Below are positions 27,156-37,100 of a stretch of 64,000 nucleotides of DNA, one piece after another (the first letter of the stretch is position 1; every line of letters starts with the position of its first letter). Origin of the DNA: an uncultured Chitinophaga sp. (GTDB lineage Bacteria > Bacteroidota > Bacteroidia > Chitinophagales > Chitinophagaceae); assembly GCF_902168175.1 (NCBI RefSeq), contig NZ_CABHOU010000010.1:60557-124556 (forward strand). The letters are read 5' to 3'. Under the pieces are notes generated by a model, which was not told where the DNA came from, did no database searches, and saw only the letters and a program-made list of their open reading frames with translations. The position numbers and the translations under genes were made by a program.

Positions 27156-27283
27156 GCATATTACAAATCGGGTTAAACATATCACCTCAAACACAAACCA
27201 TATAACAAATTGGGTTAACCATATCACCTCAAAACATAAAGCATATAGCAAATTTGGTTAAGTATATCATCAAATTCATTAAA
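27156..27283. repeat. Three imperfect tandem repeats of about 43 bp
   Basis: Units begin at 27156, 27198 and 27241 (42, 43 and 43 bases). Each reads CATAT-N-CAAAT, then GGTTAA, then ATATCA and an A/T-rich tail. They sit in the 369-base space between the tyrS terminator and the terminator of the convergent amidohydrolase, so they are outside both transcripts. No coding potential. It may be a decaying minisatellite or a protein-binding array. Confidence 0.75.
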
Positions 27284-27386
27284 CCACTCGTCCAAATCAT
27301 AAAATGGAGAATACGAAGCATTAATCGATGAACCTGGCTGGTTAACTGATTACCCCCGGTTAATATATCAACAAAAACATAACCTC

Positions 27387-27419
27387 AAAAAAAACGCCTG
27401 CCATCTCACGATAGCAGGC
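27387..27419 (-). terminator. Terminator of the amidohydrolase gene pair
   Basis: On the minus strand GCCTGC (27419-27414) pairs with GCAGGC (27401-27396) and is followed by a run of eight T (27394-27387). It is 24 bases past the stop at 27443. Confidence 0.88.
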
Positions 27420-27442
27420 ATTTCATATCTCTAAACATGTAA

Positions 27443-28747
27443 TTACAAACTATACTTGTGCTTATAGCGCTCGTACAGCTGCTTGTGCTTATTATCTAAA
27501 CTAATTTCACGGCCCTGAATAAATGCGCGGGTTACGTGGTTGGTTTTCATGTCGAGGATGTCACCGAGGCTTACTACTATATTCGCATCTTTACCTACTT
27601 CCAGTGTGCCGGTTTTATCGGCTATACCGAGAATTTTAGCGGCATTGAAAGTAACAGCGCTGAGAGCTTCTTCTTTTGTGAGGCCATACGCACCGGCGGT
27701 GCCTGCGTTAAAGGTGAGGTTACGCTGCTGCCAGAAGCCTTCATTACCGATACAAAACAGCACCCCGGCTTTCTGTAACTGGGCAGCGGTTTTGTAAGGC
27801 TGGTCCACATCATCGTCCTGCGTTACGGGCAGGGCGTGCGGCTGACCAAGGATAACCGGGATATTGTTTTGCTTCAGCAGGTTGGCCACCATCCAGGAAT
27901 CTGCGCCACCAACAATTACCACATCCAACCCAAACTCTTTCGCCAAATCCATAGCTACCAGTATTTCCTTTACCAGGTCGCAGTGAATGAACAGCTTTTG
28001 CTGTTTGGAGAACAGGCCTTTTATCGATTCATACTTCAGGTTAGTTTCGGCATGTTGACCCAGTTCGTTATATGCCTTTGCTTCGCGGAAGAAAGCCTTT
28101 ACCCCTTCAATTTCTTCGAGCGCAGCCTTTACCGGGTCGGAGCCGGAAAGCGGCATACCTCCCGGGCCGGCGTACGGATTTGTACGGGCCATCAGGCGGG
28201 GCATGAAGAAGTGGAAACCGTTGTCTTTTTTATAAGCAGCGTCTTCCCAGTTCCAGGCGTCGAGCTGTACTACGGAAGAGGTACCGGAAATAAGTCCGCC
28301 CTGCGGAGTGGTTTGCGCAAGCAAAATACCATTGGAGCGCAGTGTGTTGATCACTTTTGAATCGGTGTTATACGACACCAGTGAACGTACGGATGGATTA
28401 ATCTCCCCTACTTCTTCATAATCGTTTGTAGAGCGCACCGCTTCTACTTCGGTAAGACCCAGGTTACTATCGGGCACAATTACACCCGGATAAATGTGCT
28501 GGCCCTTTACGTCAAACACCTTTACATCGCCCTGCGGGATGGGTACGTTAGCACCCACGGCAACGATCTTTCCATTTTCAAATGCGATGGTACCATCTTC
28601 TACCACCAGCCCGTTGCCTACATGTATAGTGGCATGGGTAAGGTAGATGCGGCCCTTCTGAGCCGGTGCGGGATACACGGTTTCCTGCGCTTTCATTTGG
28701 GTGGAAGCGAGGGTGAGTCCCATTATATATAAGAATACTTTTTTCAT
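27443..28747 (-). CDS. Exported amidohydrolase-family protein lacking the usual HxH
   Basis: 434 residues with a signal peptide (to about MKAQE, residue 20). The beta-sandwich and barrel framework of imidazolonepropionase-like amidohydrolases is present: GKIVAVGANVPIPQG, then GQHIYPGVIVPDS, and the C-terminal AAKILGIADKTGTLEVGKDANIVV. In active members the strand after PG carries an HxH metal site (DxHxH); here it reads VPDSNLGL, so this metal site is gone. A catalytic role is therefore doubtful. It follows a 1021-residue relative by 18 bases on the same strand, and both are exported, so they may work as a complex. Confidence 0.82.
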   Translation of the reverse strand: MKKVFLYIMGLTLASTQMKAQETVYPAPAQKGRIYLTHATIHVGNGLVVEDGTIAFENGKIVAVGANVPIPQGDVKVFDVKGQHIYPGVIVPDSNLGLTEVEAVRSTNDYEEVGEINPSVRSLVSYNTDSKVINTLRSNGILLAQTTPQGGLISGTSSVVQLDAWNWEDAAYKKDNGFHFFMPRLMARTNPYAGPGGMPLSGSDPVKAALEEIEGVKAFFREAKAYNELGQHAETNLKYESIKGLFSKQQKLFIHCDLVKEILVAMDLAKEFGLDVVIVGGADSWMVANLLKQNNIPVILGQPHALPVTQDDDVDQPYKTAAQLQKAGVLFCIGNEGFWQQRNLTFNAGTAGAYGLTKEEALSAVTFNAAKILGIADKTGTLEVGKDANIVVSLGDILDMKTNHVTRAFIQGREISLDNKHKQLYERYKHKYSL

Positions 28748-28765
28748 TGATCTTGTTGTTTGCGT

Positions 28766-31700
28766 TTAAAATGCAGCTTTGCTGTCGCTCAGGATGTGAT
28801 GCACGTGACCGGCCTGTAAATCCTCGCAATGGTAAATTTCCTCGCGGGTAGGTGTAGGGCGTTGTGTGGGCGCGCCACTTTTTTTATCACCGAGCATTTT
28901 GCGGATCAGGCGACTCCTTTCTTCAGCAATTCGGGTGCGGAGCTTCAGGTCCTGTTCACGGTCGAAATATACGATACCGTCTACGATGGTTTTTTCAGCT
29001 ACCGCGTAAATACTCAGCGGGTGATTATTCCACAGTACCAGGTCGGCATCTTTACCGGTTTTGATACTGCCCGTTTTATCTGCAACATGCAACAGTTTCG
29101 CCGGATTAAGCGTCACCAGTTTCAGCGCATCCTGTTCGTCCATATCGCCGTACGTGATACTTTTAGCGGCTTCGTGGTTCAGGCGGCGGGCCATTTCGGC
29201 ATCGTCAGAGTTAATGGCTACGGTTAAACCTACGCGCTGCATGATATTGGCGTTATAGGGAATTGCATCCTGCACTTCCATTTTATAAGCCCACCAGTCG
29301 GCGAAGGTAGAAGCACCGGCGCCATGTTCTTTCATCTTGTCAGCCACCTTATAACCTTCCAGGATGTGCGTAAACGTGTTAATGCGGAAGTTAAAGCGCT
29401 CCGCTGTTTTAAGCAGCATGTTTATTTCGCTCTGCACGTAAGAGTGGCAGGTGATGAAACGTTTTTTGTTCAGGATTTCCACCAGTGCATCCAGTTCCAG
29501 GTCGCGGCGTTTGCCTGCGCCTTGCTTCTCGTAGTCTTTAGCACGGGTAAACGCATCTGCCAATAACTGTTCTACGCCCATACGGGTTTGCGGGAAACGG
29601 GTAGTTTGCCTATCGCCCCAGTTCGATTGTTTTACATTTTCGCCTAATGCAAATTTGATGAACTGGTCGGAGCCCGCGAACTTCAGATCTTCGGCATTAG
29701 CGCCCCATCGCAGCTTTATCAGTTGCGACTGACCGCCAATCGTATTAGCAGATCCGTGCAGCAGGTGCGAAGAAGTAACACCGCCGCTCAGTTGGCGGTA
29801 GATATTAACATCATCAGGATTTACCACATCGGCTATACGTACTTCCGAAGTAACCGACTGCGTGCCTTCGTTTACACCGCGTGAAATAGCGATATGCGAG
29901 TGCTCGTCGATAATACCGGGTGTAAGGTGTTTACCCGTTCCGTCGATCACCCTGGCACCCGAGCCGGAAAGGTTTTTACCGATCTGCGCGATTTTACCAC
30001 CGCGCACCAGTACGTCCGTATTTTCAAGTTTACCGTCCTTTTCGTTCGTCCATACCGTTGCGTTTTTGATCAACAGTACTTCCTGCTGCGGAGCCGTTTC
30101 CCAGCCATAACCAATAAAGGGATAGTATACCGTTCCGAGTTTCGGAGCGTCTTTCTTTTTCGCGGTATCAGCTTTAGACACAAAAGGTTTTGTGAGGGCG
30201 GCCGTCCAGGTAACGGGCTTACCTGCTGTATCCTCCCCTGTTCCGCTCCAGCCGCTAATACCGGCAATGCCGCTCAGGCGTAACTGTTGTTTACTGTCTT
30301 TCGTAAGTGGCAGTGTTAATTTCACCAACTGACCGGTGAGGCCGATCTTACCATTCACCGTATCTTTCTGCAATAATGCTACTGCGGGAGCGGTGTTGCT
30401 GCCTTTGATCTCCATAGTATATTGCTGGCCTGAAGTAAGCGAAAGTGTATAAGTACCGCGTACATCTCTCCATCCATCTGCCTTTACTTCATATTTATTA
30501 CCCTGCACCCAGTTCTGGTAGATGATCGTATTTTCCGCGAAGATGGGTCCTGATGTAACGAGGAAGTTAGCCAGTTTACCAGCGTCCAGACTGCCCACTT
30601 TATCGTTGATCTTTAATAAAGACGCGGGGGTTTTAGTCAGCGATTCCAACGCTTTCTTTTCCGTCAAACCGTACTCGATCGCTTTACGCACCTGGGCCAG
30701 GAATTGTTTTACATCGCGCAGGTCGGAGGTGGTCAAACAAAAATTGATATTCGCTTTTTCGAAAGCTGCAGGTTCTGTAGGTGCCAGTTCCCAGTGTTTC
30801 ATATCACTGAGCGATACAAATCGGGCATCGTTAGGATCTTCCATATCCATAGCCAGTGGAAAGTTTACCGCCAGGATGAAGCTGGCGTTTGTGCCCGCTA
30901 TCTCTTTTATACGCTGATATTCGTTGTTGCCCGACTTAATAATATATTGAACACCGAATTCGTCACCAATTTTATCGGCACGTAAAACGTTCCATTTATC
31001 ATTGGCTTCAAATATCTGTGGATACTGCTGTATGTCGTTCCAGGCTTTGAGGCTGAGGTTCACCCCTTCTTTTGCCGGCGCGGTTTTATACCACTGTGCA
31101 TCCAGGTAAGACTGGCGCAGGAGGGAAATAGTGCCCATCAGCGAGCCTGGATAATCCTGCGTGGATGTGCCTTTATCAAATGAGTAATGTGCAGAAGCTT
31201 TCTCCTTCACAATTACTTTATTCTCCCGGTCGTTGGCGAGTGTTACCACCATACCCGTACCGCGTGCAATACCGTCGGTCTGATGTGTTAGCACCGTACC
31301 AAACCCTTGTTCGCGGAGCGCTTTGGCTTTATCTTCATTTACAGTAAACAGGTCGATGGCATTTACTTCACTTTTAATAGCCTGGTTCCAGCCATAAGCG
31401 CCTTTTGTACCGGAGAGGAATTGCGGTTCCGCGCCTCTGCGACCGCCGCCGCCAGCACGGGAAGGCGCAGTTATACCATAGTCGCTGTAAATATCAACAA
31501 AAGAGGGGTAGATGTATTTGCCCTGGCAATCGATCACCACGGCATCTTTGGGGATGGTTGTCCCGGCACCTGCGGCCACGATTTTACCGTTGCGTACCAC
31601 CAGCGTGGCATTCTGCAGGGTAGTTTGCGCATCTTTCACCAAAGTGGCATGCGTAAAGGCATAACAACCATCTTTGGGTTCGGCCACACCATTTACGGGG

Positions 31701-31831
31701 TAGGTTACCTGCGCCTGCGCTGCGGTTGCCATCAACAGGCTACAACATCCCACTGCCAGCCAGGCAAAGGAACGTTGCGCGTGCCCAAATACCAGCCGCG
31801 TGTTCTCATAAAATAAAGTTCCGGATTTCAT
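28766..31831 (-). CDS. Exported tandem amidohydrolase: inactive-looking N half, intact C half
   Basis: 1021 residues. The N-terminus has a hydrophobic leader ending ATAAQAQ (about residues 35-41). The first amidohydrolase copy (to about 450) reads YPSFVDIYSDYG where DxHxH is expected. A linker domain follows (about 450-590), then a second copy whose LTPGIIDEHSHI (about 640-651) keeps the HxH metal site, with further candidate histidines in the barrel (RFITCHSYVQ, then FTHILEG) and the usual AAKSITYGDMDEQDALKLVTLNPAKLL ending spread over positions 29060-29140. It is thus a fusion of a degenerate and a likely active metal-dependent hydrolase in the periplasm. The substrate is unknown; dipeptidase- or prolidase-like enzymes belong to this superfamily. 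Confidence 0.85.
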   Translation of the reverse strand: MKSGTLFYENTRLVFGHAQRSFAWLAVGCCSLLMATAAQAQVTYPVNGVAEPKDGCYAFTHATLVKDAQTTLQNATLVVRNGKIVAAGAGTTIPKDAVVIDCQGKYIYPSFVDIYSDYGITAPSRAGGGGRRGAEPQFLSGTKGAYGWNQAIKSEVNAIDLFTVNEDKAKALREQGFGTVLTHQTDGIARGTGMVVTLANDRENKVIVKEKASAHYSFDKGTSTQDYPGSLMGTISLLRQSYLDAQWYKTAPAKEGVNLSLKAWNDIQQYPQIFEANDKWNVLRADKIGDEFGVQYIIKSGNNEYQRIKEIAGTNASFILAVNFPLAMDMEDPNDARFVSLSDMKHWELAPTEPAAFEKANINFCLTTSDLRDVKQFLAQVRKAIEYGLTEKKALESLTKTPASLLKINDKVGSLDAGKLANFLVTSGPIFAENTIIYQNWVQGNKYEVKADGWRDVRGTYTLSLTSGQQYTMEIKGSNTAPAVALLQKDTVNGKIGLTGQLVKLTLPLTKDSKQQLRLSGIAGISGWSGTGEDTAGKPVTWTAALTKPFVSKADTAKKKDAPKLGTVYYPFIGYGWETAPQQEVLLIKNATVWTNEKDGKLENTDVLVRGGKIAQIGKNLSGSGARVIDGTGKHLTPGIIDEHSHIAISRGVNEGTQSVTSEVRIADVVNPDDVNIYRQLSGGVTSSHLLHGSANTIGGQSQLIKLRWGANAEDLKFAGSDQFIKFALGENVKQSNWGDRQTTRFPQTRMGVEQLLADAFTRAKDYEKQGAGKRRDLELDALVEILNKKRFITCHSYVQSEINMLLKTAERFNFRINTFTHILEGYKVADKMKEHGAGASTFADWWAYKMEVQDAIPYNANIMQRVGLTVAINSDDAEMARRLNHEAAKSITYGDMDEQDALKLVTLNPAKLLHVADKTGSIKTGKDADLVLWNNHPLSIYAVAEKTIVDGIVYFDREQDLKLRTRIAEERSRLIRKMLGDKKSGAPTQRPTPTREEIYHCEDLQAGHVHHILSDSKAAF

Positions 31832-32081
31832 GCAGTTATAATTGTTTATTTAGATTTTGTTTTTCTGTCAACTGGTTGATAAATACGGCATTAACACCTC
31901 ACAGGTATACGACGGCCACTGTAAAACCGTCTTTCTCTGCCGGGAAAGTCACCGGCCTCTCAACTTATGCACTAGAAGTGTTAAATTTAACAAAACATTG
32001 AGCGTATCGCATAACGTTTAAGTATAAATTTTACGAATGGTATTAAAGTTGATGCGATATCAGTACATAATAACGCCTTTT

Positions 32082-32504
32082 ATGAAAAAGATACTCTATC
32101 CGGGACTGCTTGTGGTTTTCATGCTTGTTTTATCCTCCCTGCCAGGCCAGGCGCAGGACGCTCCAAAAAACAAAGAACACAAGAGCGCCTCCGCCAAAGC
32201 AGACAAGTTAAGTGACAAGATCGACAAGGAACTCAATCTCAGCACAGAACAAAACAAAAAGATCCACGCCATTAACCAGGACATCGGCCTGCGCCGCGAC
32301 GCGATCAAACGTGATTCTACCATCGACAAAAAACAAAGACTAACAAAAGTAAAAACACTGGATGCCGAGCGCAGCCAGCGCTTTAAAACCGTACTAACCG
32401 CCGAACAGTATAAAAAGTGGAATGACTGGGAAATGAAGAAGAAGGAAAAGCTGGAAGCCAAAATGGACAAAAAACAGGATAAAAAACTATCCAAGCAGAA
32501 ATAA
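32082..32504 (+). CDS. Small periplasmic Spy/LTXXQ-like helical protein
   Basis: 140 residues from the ATG at 32082, where a proper signal peptide starts (MKKILYPGLLVVFMLVLS to GQAQ); the frame opens 45 bases earlier but adds no signal-like sequence. The mature part is highly charged and helical: LNLSTEQNKKIHAIN and later VLTAEQYKKWNDWE are the paired L(S/T)xEQ motifs of Spy/CpxP-like periplasmic chaperones. The last 30 residues are almost all Lys, Glu, Asp and Gln. Envelope stress or protein-folding help is the family role and is inferred here. Confidence 0.72.
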   Translation: MKKILYPGLLVVFMLVLSSLPGQAQDAPKNKEHKSASAKADKLSDKIDKELNLSTEQNKKIHAINQDIGLRRDAIKRDSTIDKKQRLTKVKTLDAERSQRFKTVLTAEQYKKWNDWEMKKKEKLEAKMDKKQDKKLSKQK

Positions 32505-32511
32505 GATACAG

Positions 32512-32545
32512 GCCGCTTTTACCCAAAGGCGGCTTTTCTTTTTTA
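32512..32545 (+). terminator. Terminator after the Spy-like gene
   Basis: GCCGCTTTT (32512-32520) pairs with AAAGGCGGC (32525-32533) with one mismatch and is followed by TTTTCTTTTTTAT. It starts seven bases after the stop. The rest of the gap to 32860 holds a small CAGGC/GCCTG dyad and the leader of the next gene, but no further gene was seen. Confidence 0.85.
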
Positions 32546-32860
32546 TCGCTGTAACCTTTTAGCGCCAAACAGGCTCTTTAAATACAGGCTACGGTACTTC
32601 CAGGCGCCCGCAACATGCCGACAGATATCCTAAAAGCATCTACACAGGCATATGCGCCTGTTTCACGTAGAAGCTCGCTCCCGCAACATCAACATTAAGT
32701 GAAACACTTCTCATAAAACACCGATCAGCATCCTTTTTACCAGGATTTAAAATTTTAGGATGAAGGGTAAACAGCCGGCAAAAGATATTTGTATCTTGGC
32801 GCGCAGGGTGTTTATCCTTTATTGTGTAATCTATTTCCTAATTCATTTCCAAATATTGCA

Positions 32861-34129
32861 ATGGAATCAAACAACAATTCTTCCAGGAGGTCCTTCCTGA
32901 AAAATTCGCTTGGAGCTTTTGCCGCGTTTACGATCGTGCCAAGGCACGTACTCGGCCGTGGTTATATTGCGCCCAGCGACCAGCTTACCAAAGGTATTAT
33001 TGGCGTTGGCGCCATGGGACGCGGGCATATTAAATATGCAGGCACCCGCGTAGTAGCGATGTGTGATGTAGATCGTAGCCATCTTAACACCGCCCTCGGC
33101 ATGGTAGAGAAAGGAGTAAAAGCCTTTTCCGACTACCGCGAACTGATCCAGTTGCCGGAAGTAGACATCGTACACATTGCCACTCCTCCACACTGGCATG
33201 GTATTATGGCTGCCGATGCCGCCCGTGCCGGTAAAGACATCTGGTGCGAAAAACCAATGACCCGCACCATTGGTGAAGGTAAAAGGGTGCTGGAAGCAGT
33301 GCAACAACACGGCCGCATCTTCCGCCTTAATACCTGGTTCCGTTTCGAAGACCGCTTTTACGGAATGGGCACTACTGTTAAACCCATCCGCAAACTGGTA
33401 GAAAGTGGTTTACTGGGATGGCCTTTGAAGATCACAGTAGGCAAACACACCGGCTTTGACTGGAAATTTTACTGGGTAGGAAAAACCAATCTTCCAACAC
33501 AGCCCGTACCGGCCGATCTGGATTATGATATGTGGTTAGGCCCTGCACCCTTCCGCCCGTACACCTCACATCGCGTACACCAAACCTTCCGTGGTTATTG
33601 GGACTACGATGGTGGTGGCCTCGGCGATATGGGACAACACTACCTCGACCCGGTTCAGTACATCTTAGGGAAAGATGATGAAAGCCCTGTATCTGTAGAA
33701 GTGGATGCACCTGAACAACATACGGATGCCGTTGGCACCTGGAGGAGAATTACCTACACTTATGCAGATGGTTGCCAGATTGTGCTCGACGGAGAAGGTA
33801 AAGACGAAAAAGCAGCGTACATAGAAGGTCCTAATGGTAAACTATACCCAGGTTTTAAATCCACCATCCCCGATCTGGAAAAGAAACTGGCCGCCTTCCC
33901 GGATCCGCAGCCACAGGTTACAGATTTTGTGGAAGCAGTTAAAGGACGTAAGAAATTTGCTTTAAATGAAGAAAACGGTCACCGCTCCTGCACCATTGTA
34001 AATATGGGTAAAATAGCACTTCAACTCGGCCGTTCCCTGAAATTCGATCCCATAAAGCAGGAGTTTGTGGGCGACGAAGGTGCCAACAGGCTTATAGACC
34101 AGCCGATGCGTGGTCCCTGGAGCATTTAA
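32861..34129 (+). CDS. Tat-exported Gfo/Idh/MocA-family oxidoreductase
   Basis: 422 residues from the ATG at 32861; an upstream in-frame ATG at 32789 would put 24 odd residues before the leader. SSRRSFLKNSLGAFAAF (7-23) is a twin-arginine signal, so a cofactor-loaded enzyme is exported. The NAD(P)-binding motif GVGAMG is at 48-53 and the EKP motif (WCEKPMTR) near 127, as in inositol and glucose-fructose oxidoreductases. Secreted Gfo/Idh enzymes of Bacteroidota and Planctomycetota commonly lie next to DUF1080 genes, as here, and several oxidise sugars at C3. The DUF1080 gene starts 39 bases later on the same strand. Confidence 0.88.
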   Translation: MESNNNSSRRSFLKNSLGAFAAFTIVPRHVLGRGYIAPSDQLTKGIIGVGAMGRGHIKYAGTRVVAMCDVDRSHLNTALGMVEKGVKAFSDYRELIQLPEVDIVHIATPPHWHGIMAADAARAGKDIWCEKPMTRTIGEGKRVLEAVQQHGRIFRLNTWFRFEDRFYGMGTTVKPIRKLVESGLLGWPLKITVGKHTGFDWKFYWVGKTNLPTQPVPADLDYDMWLGPAPFRPYTSHRVHQTFRGYWDYDGGGLGDMGQHYLDPVQYILGKDDESPVSVEVDAPEQHTDAVGTWRRITYTYADGCQIVLDGEGKDEKAAYIEGPNGKLYPGFKSTIPDLEKKLAAFPDPQPQVTDFVEAVKGRKKFALNEENGHRSCTIVNMGKIALQLGRSLKFDPIKQEFVGDEGANRLIDQPMRGPWSI

Positions 34130-34168
34130 AACATCATCAACGTTACATTCTTTTAGCATTCAACGATC

Positions 34169-37100
34169 ATGAAGAGATTATCCACACTTATTATAGCCGG
34201 TTTCGCTGCCTTTAGCAGCGTGCAGGCGCAAGCCCCGGCCGACCAGCGTGCAACGTCCACCCGCATAGCGGATGTGTTGCAACAAATGCCGGCGCCAAAC
34301 AGCACAAAGTTTAACGCCAGCATGAAAGAAATCGCCGCCCTCGGCGAATCCGGTATAAAGGAAATGGTATCGATGCTGTCACCCGAAGGCAAGGGAGACA
34401 ATACCAACCTGCAATATGCGATTGGAGGTTATTCTGCTTATGTAATGCAGGCAGGCAAAGAGCAGGAACGCAACATTGCCGTGCGGGCTTATGCCGCCGC
34501 CCTGCCCTTACTGGCCAACAATGAGCTGCGCGATTTTTTAATAGATCAACTGCGACTTATTGGTAACAATGACGCCGTGCCAGTACTCACCACCTATCTT
34601 AAAACAGAACGCCTTACTGATCCTGCTGCAAGAGCGCTGGTAGTGATTAACACGCCCGATGCGCAAAAGGCAATGGCGGATGCGTTGGGAAGTGCAGATG
34701 GTAAAGCAAAGATCACCATTATAGAGGCGCTGGGCGACAGTCGCAATAAAACGGCAGCAGCAAATATTCAGCCCACCGCTACTTCCGCCGATCTGTCACT
34801 TCGTAAGGCAAGTCTGTACGCCCTTGCCAATATAGGCGACGAGCGTTCGGCTTCCATACTTCGTGATCAGGCGGCTAAAAGCGGCTATACATTTGATGTT
34901 ACTAACGCTACCTCTTCGTACCTGCTGTATATTAAAACAGTGGCCGCGAATGGCAATGCAACCCTTGCAGCCAACCTGGCCAGTGAGCTATGGAAGAGCG
35001 CTAAAACGGTGTATACACGTACAGCCGCCCTCAAATTATTATCCGATATACAGCCAGACAAAAGCGTGAGTCTTCTGACAGCCGCTGCTACCGATAAAGA
35101 TGCACAATACCGTGCTGCGGCACTGAAGTTCGCTGCTGCAAACACAAGCGATGCCGCGATCGCGCAGTGGACTAAAACCTATGCAAAAGCAGGCAGCGAT
35201 GCTAAAGCAGGCATACTTGGCTTACTGGGGACCTCTCAGCACAAAGCCGCCCTGCCTGTTATTACTGCTGCTATAAAAGATAAGGATATCAAAGTAAAAC
35301 TCGCCGCCATTAAAGCTGCGGGGCTTTCTACCGACGGCAGTACTGTACCGGCATTGCTGGATGTAATAAAGAAAGGTGATAGCAGTACAGTGGAGGCAGC
35401 ACAAAATGCATTGATGGTGATTAAGGGCGAGCAGTTGGCCGCACAGGTAGCTGCAGCTATTCCGCAAGCATCGCCTGCCGCCCAGACTGCGCTCGTTCAA
35501 GTACTTGCTGCCCGCAAAGCCAATAACGAGGCCGCAGCAGTATGGCCTTTGCTGAAGAGTAATAACGGTACTGTTAGCAAAGCAGCGTTCGAAGCATTAC
35601 CTGCCATTGCCGATAAAGACCAGTTACCACAACTCCTCAACTTACTACCTGTCGCAGATGCGGAAGCGTTGCCACATGTACAATCTGCGATCATCGCTGC
35701 GCTTAGCAGCACCAGCCAGGCAGATGCAATTAACATAGTACAGACAGAAATGAAGAAAGCACCTGCCGATAAACAGTCCCGCTATTTCAAAGTACTCTCA
35801 GGCATTGGTGGAAATGGCGCATTGATCACGATTAAAGATGCATTTGCCAAAAGCACAGATGTAAACGCGAAAGTGGCAGCTATGGCTGCACTCGCGAACT
35901 GGAAAGATGCATCCGCTGCCAGCAGTTTGCTTAACATCGCAAAGGAAAACAAAGACTACACGGATGCTGCTTTAACAAGCTACGCAAAAATGGTGGGCAG
36001 TTCTGCTTACACAGCCGATCAGAAGTTCCTGCTACTCCGCGACGGAATGGAAGTGGCTACTACCAATGCACAGCAGGCGGCCATATTGAAAGAAATAGAG
36101 AAATGCAAAGTATTCCCGGCACTTGTATTTGCCGGTAAATATTTGGACAAAGAAGGTGTACAGCAGGCCGCCGCCAGTGCGGTGGCGAGTATTGCGCTTT
36201 CTAATAAAAACTTCAACGGTGCCGAAGTTCGTTCGCTGCTGGAAAAAGTATTAAAGGTGTTGAAAGGGCAGGATAGCGATTACCAGAAAGAAGCGATCCG
36301 TAAACACCTGTCAGAAATGCCGGCAGGCGAAGGCTTAGTAGCCATTTTTAATGGTAAAGACCTCAGCGGCTGGAAAGGGCTCGTTGCTAATCCTGTTGCA
36401 CGCGGTAAAATGGACACTAAACAACTGGCTGCTGCACAAAAGAAAGCAGATAGCGCTATGTTGAAAGGATGGAGTGTTAAAGACGGCCTGCTGGTATTTA
36501 ATGGTCATGGCGATAACCTTTGCACCGTTAAAAAGTACGGCGACTTCGAAATGTATGTCGACTGGAAAATTACACCGGAAGGCGATGCAGGCATTTACCT
36601 GCGCGGTACACCACAGGTGCAAATTTGGGATACCTCCCGCGTGAGCGTTGGCGCACAGGTAGGTTCAGGCGGTTTATACAACAACCAGAAGAACCCTTCT
36701 AAACCTCTAGTGGTAGCCGACAATGCAATTGGCGAATGGAACAACTTCCATATCATTATGAAAGGTGACCGTGTAACTGTTTATCTCAACGGTGTACTGG
36801 TGACAGACAACGTGATACTCGAAAACTACTGGGACCGCGGCCTTCCCATCTTCCCTGAAGAGCAGTTGGAACTACAGGCACACGGCACGTACGTGGCCTA
36901 CCGCGACATTTACGTACGTGAAATTCCACGTCCAAAACCATTTACATTAAGCGAACAGGAAAAGAAAGAAGGTTTCCGCGTATTGTTCGACGGTACCAAT
37001 ATGCATAGCTGGACAGGTAACACAACCGACTATGTGATGGAAGATGGCGATATGGTAATTTACCCTTCCAATGGAGGTAAAGGCAACCTTTATACCAAAG

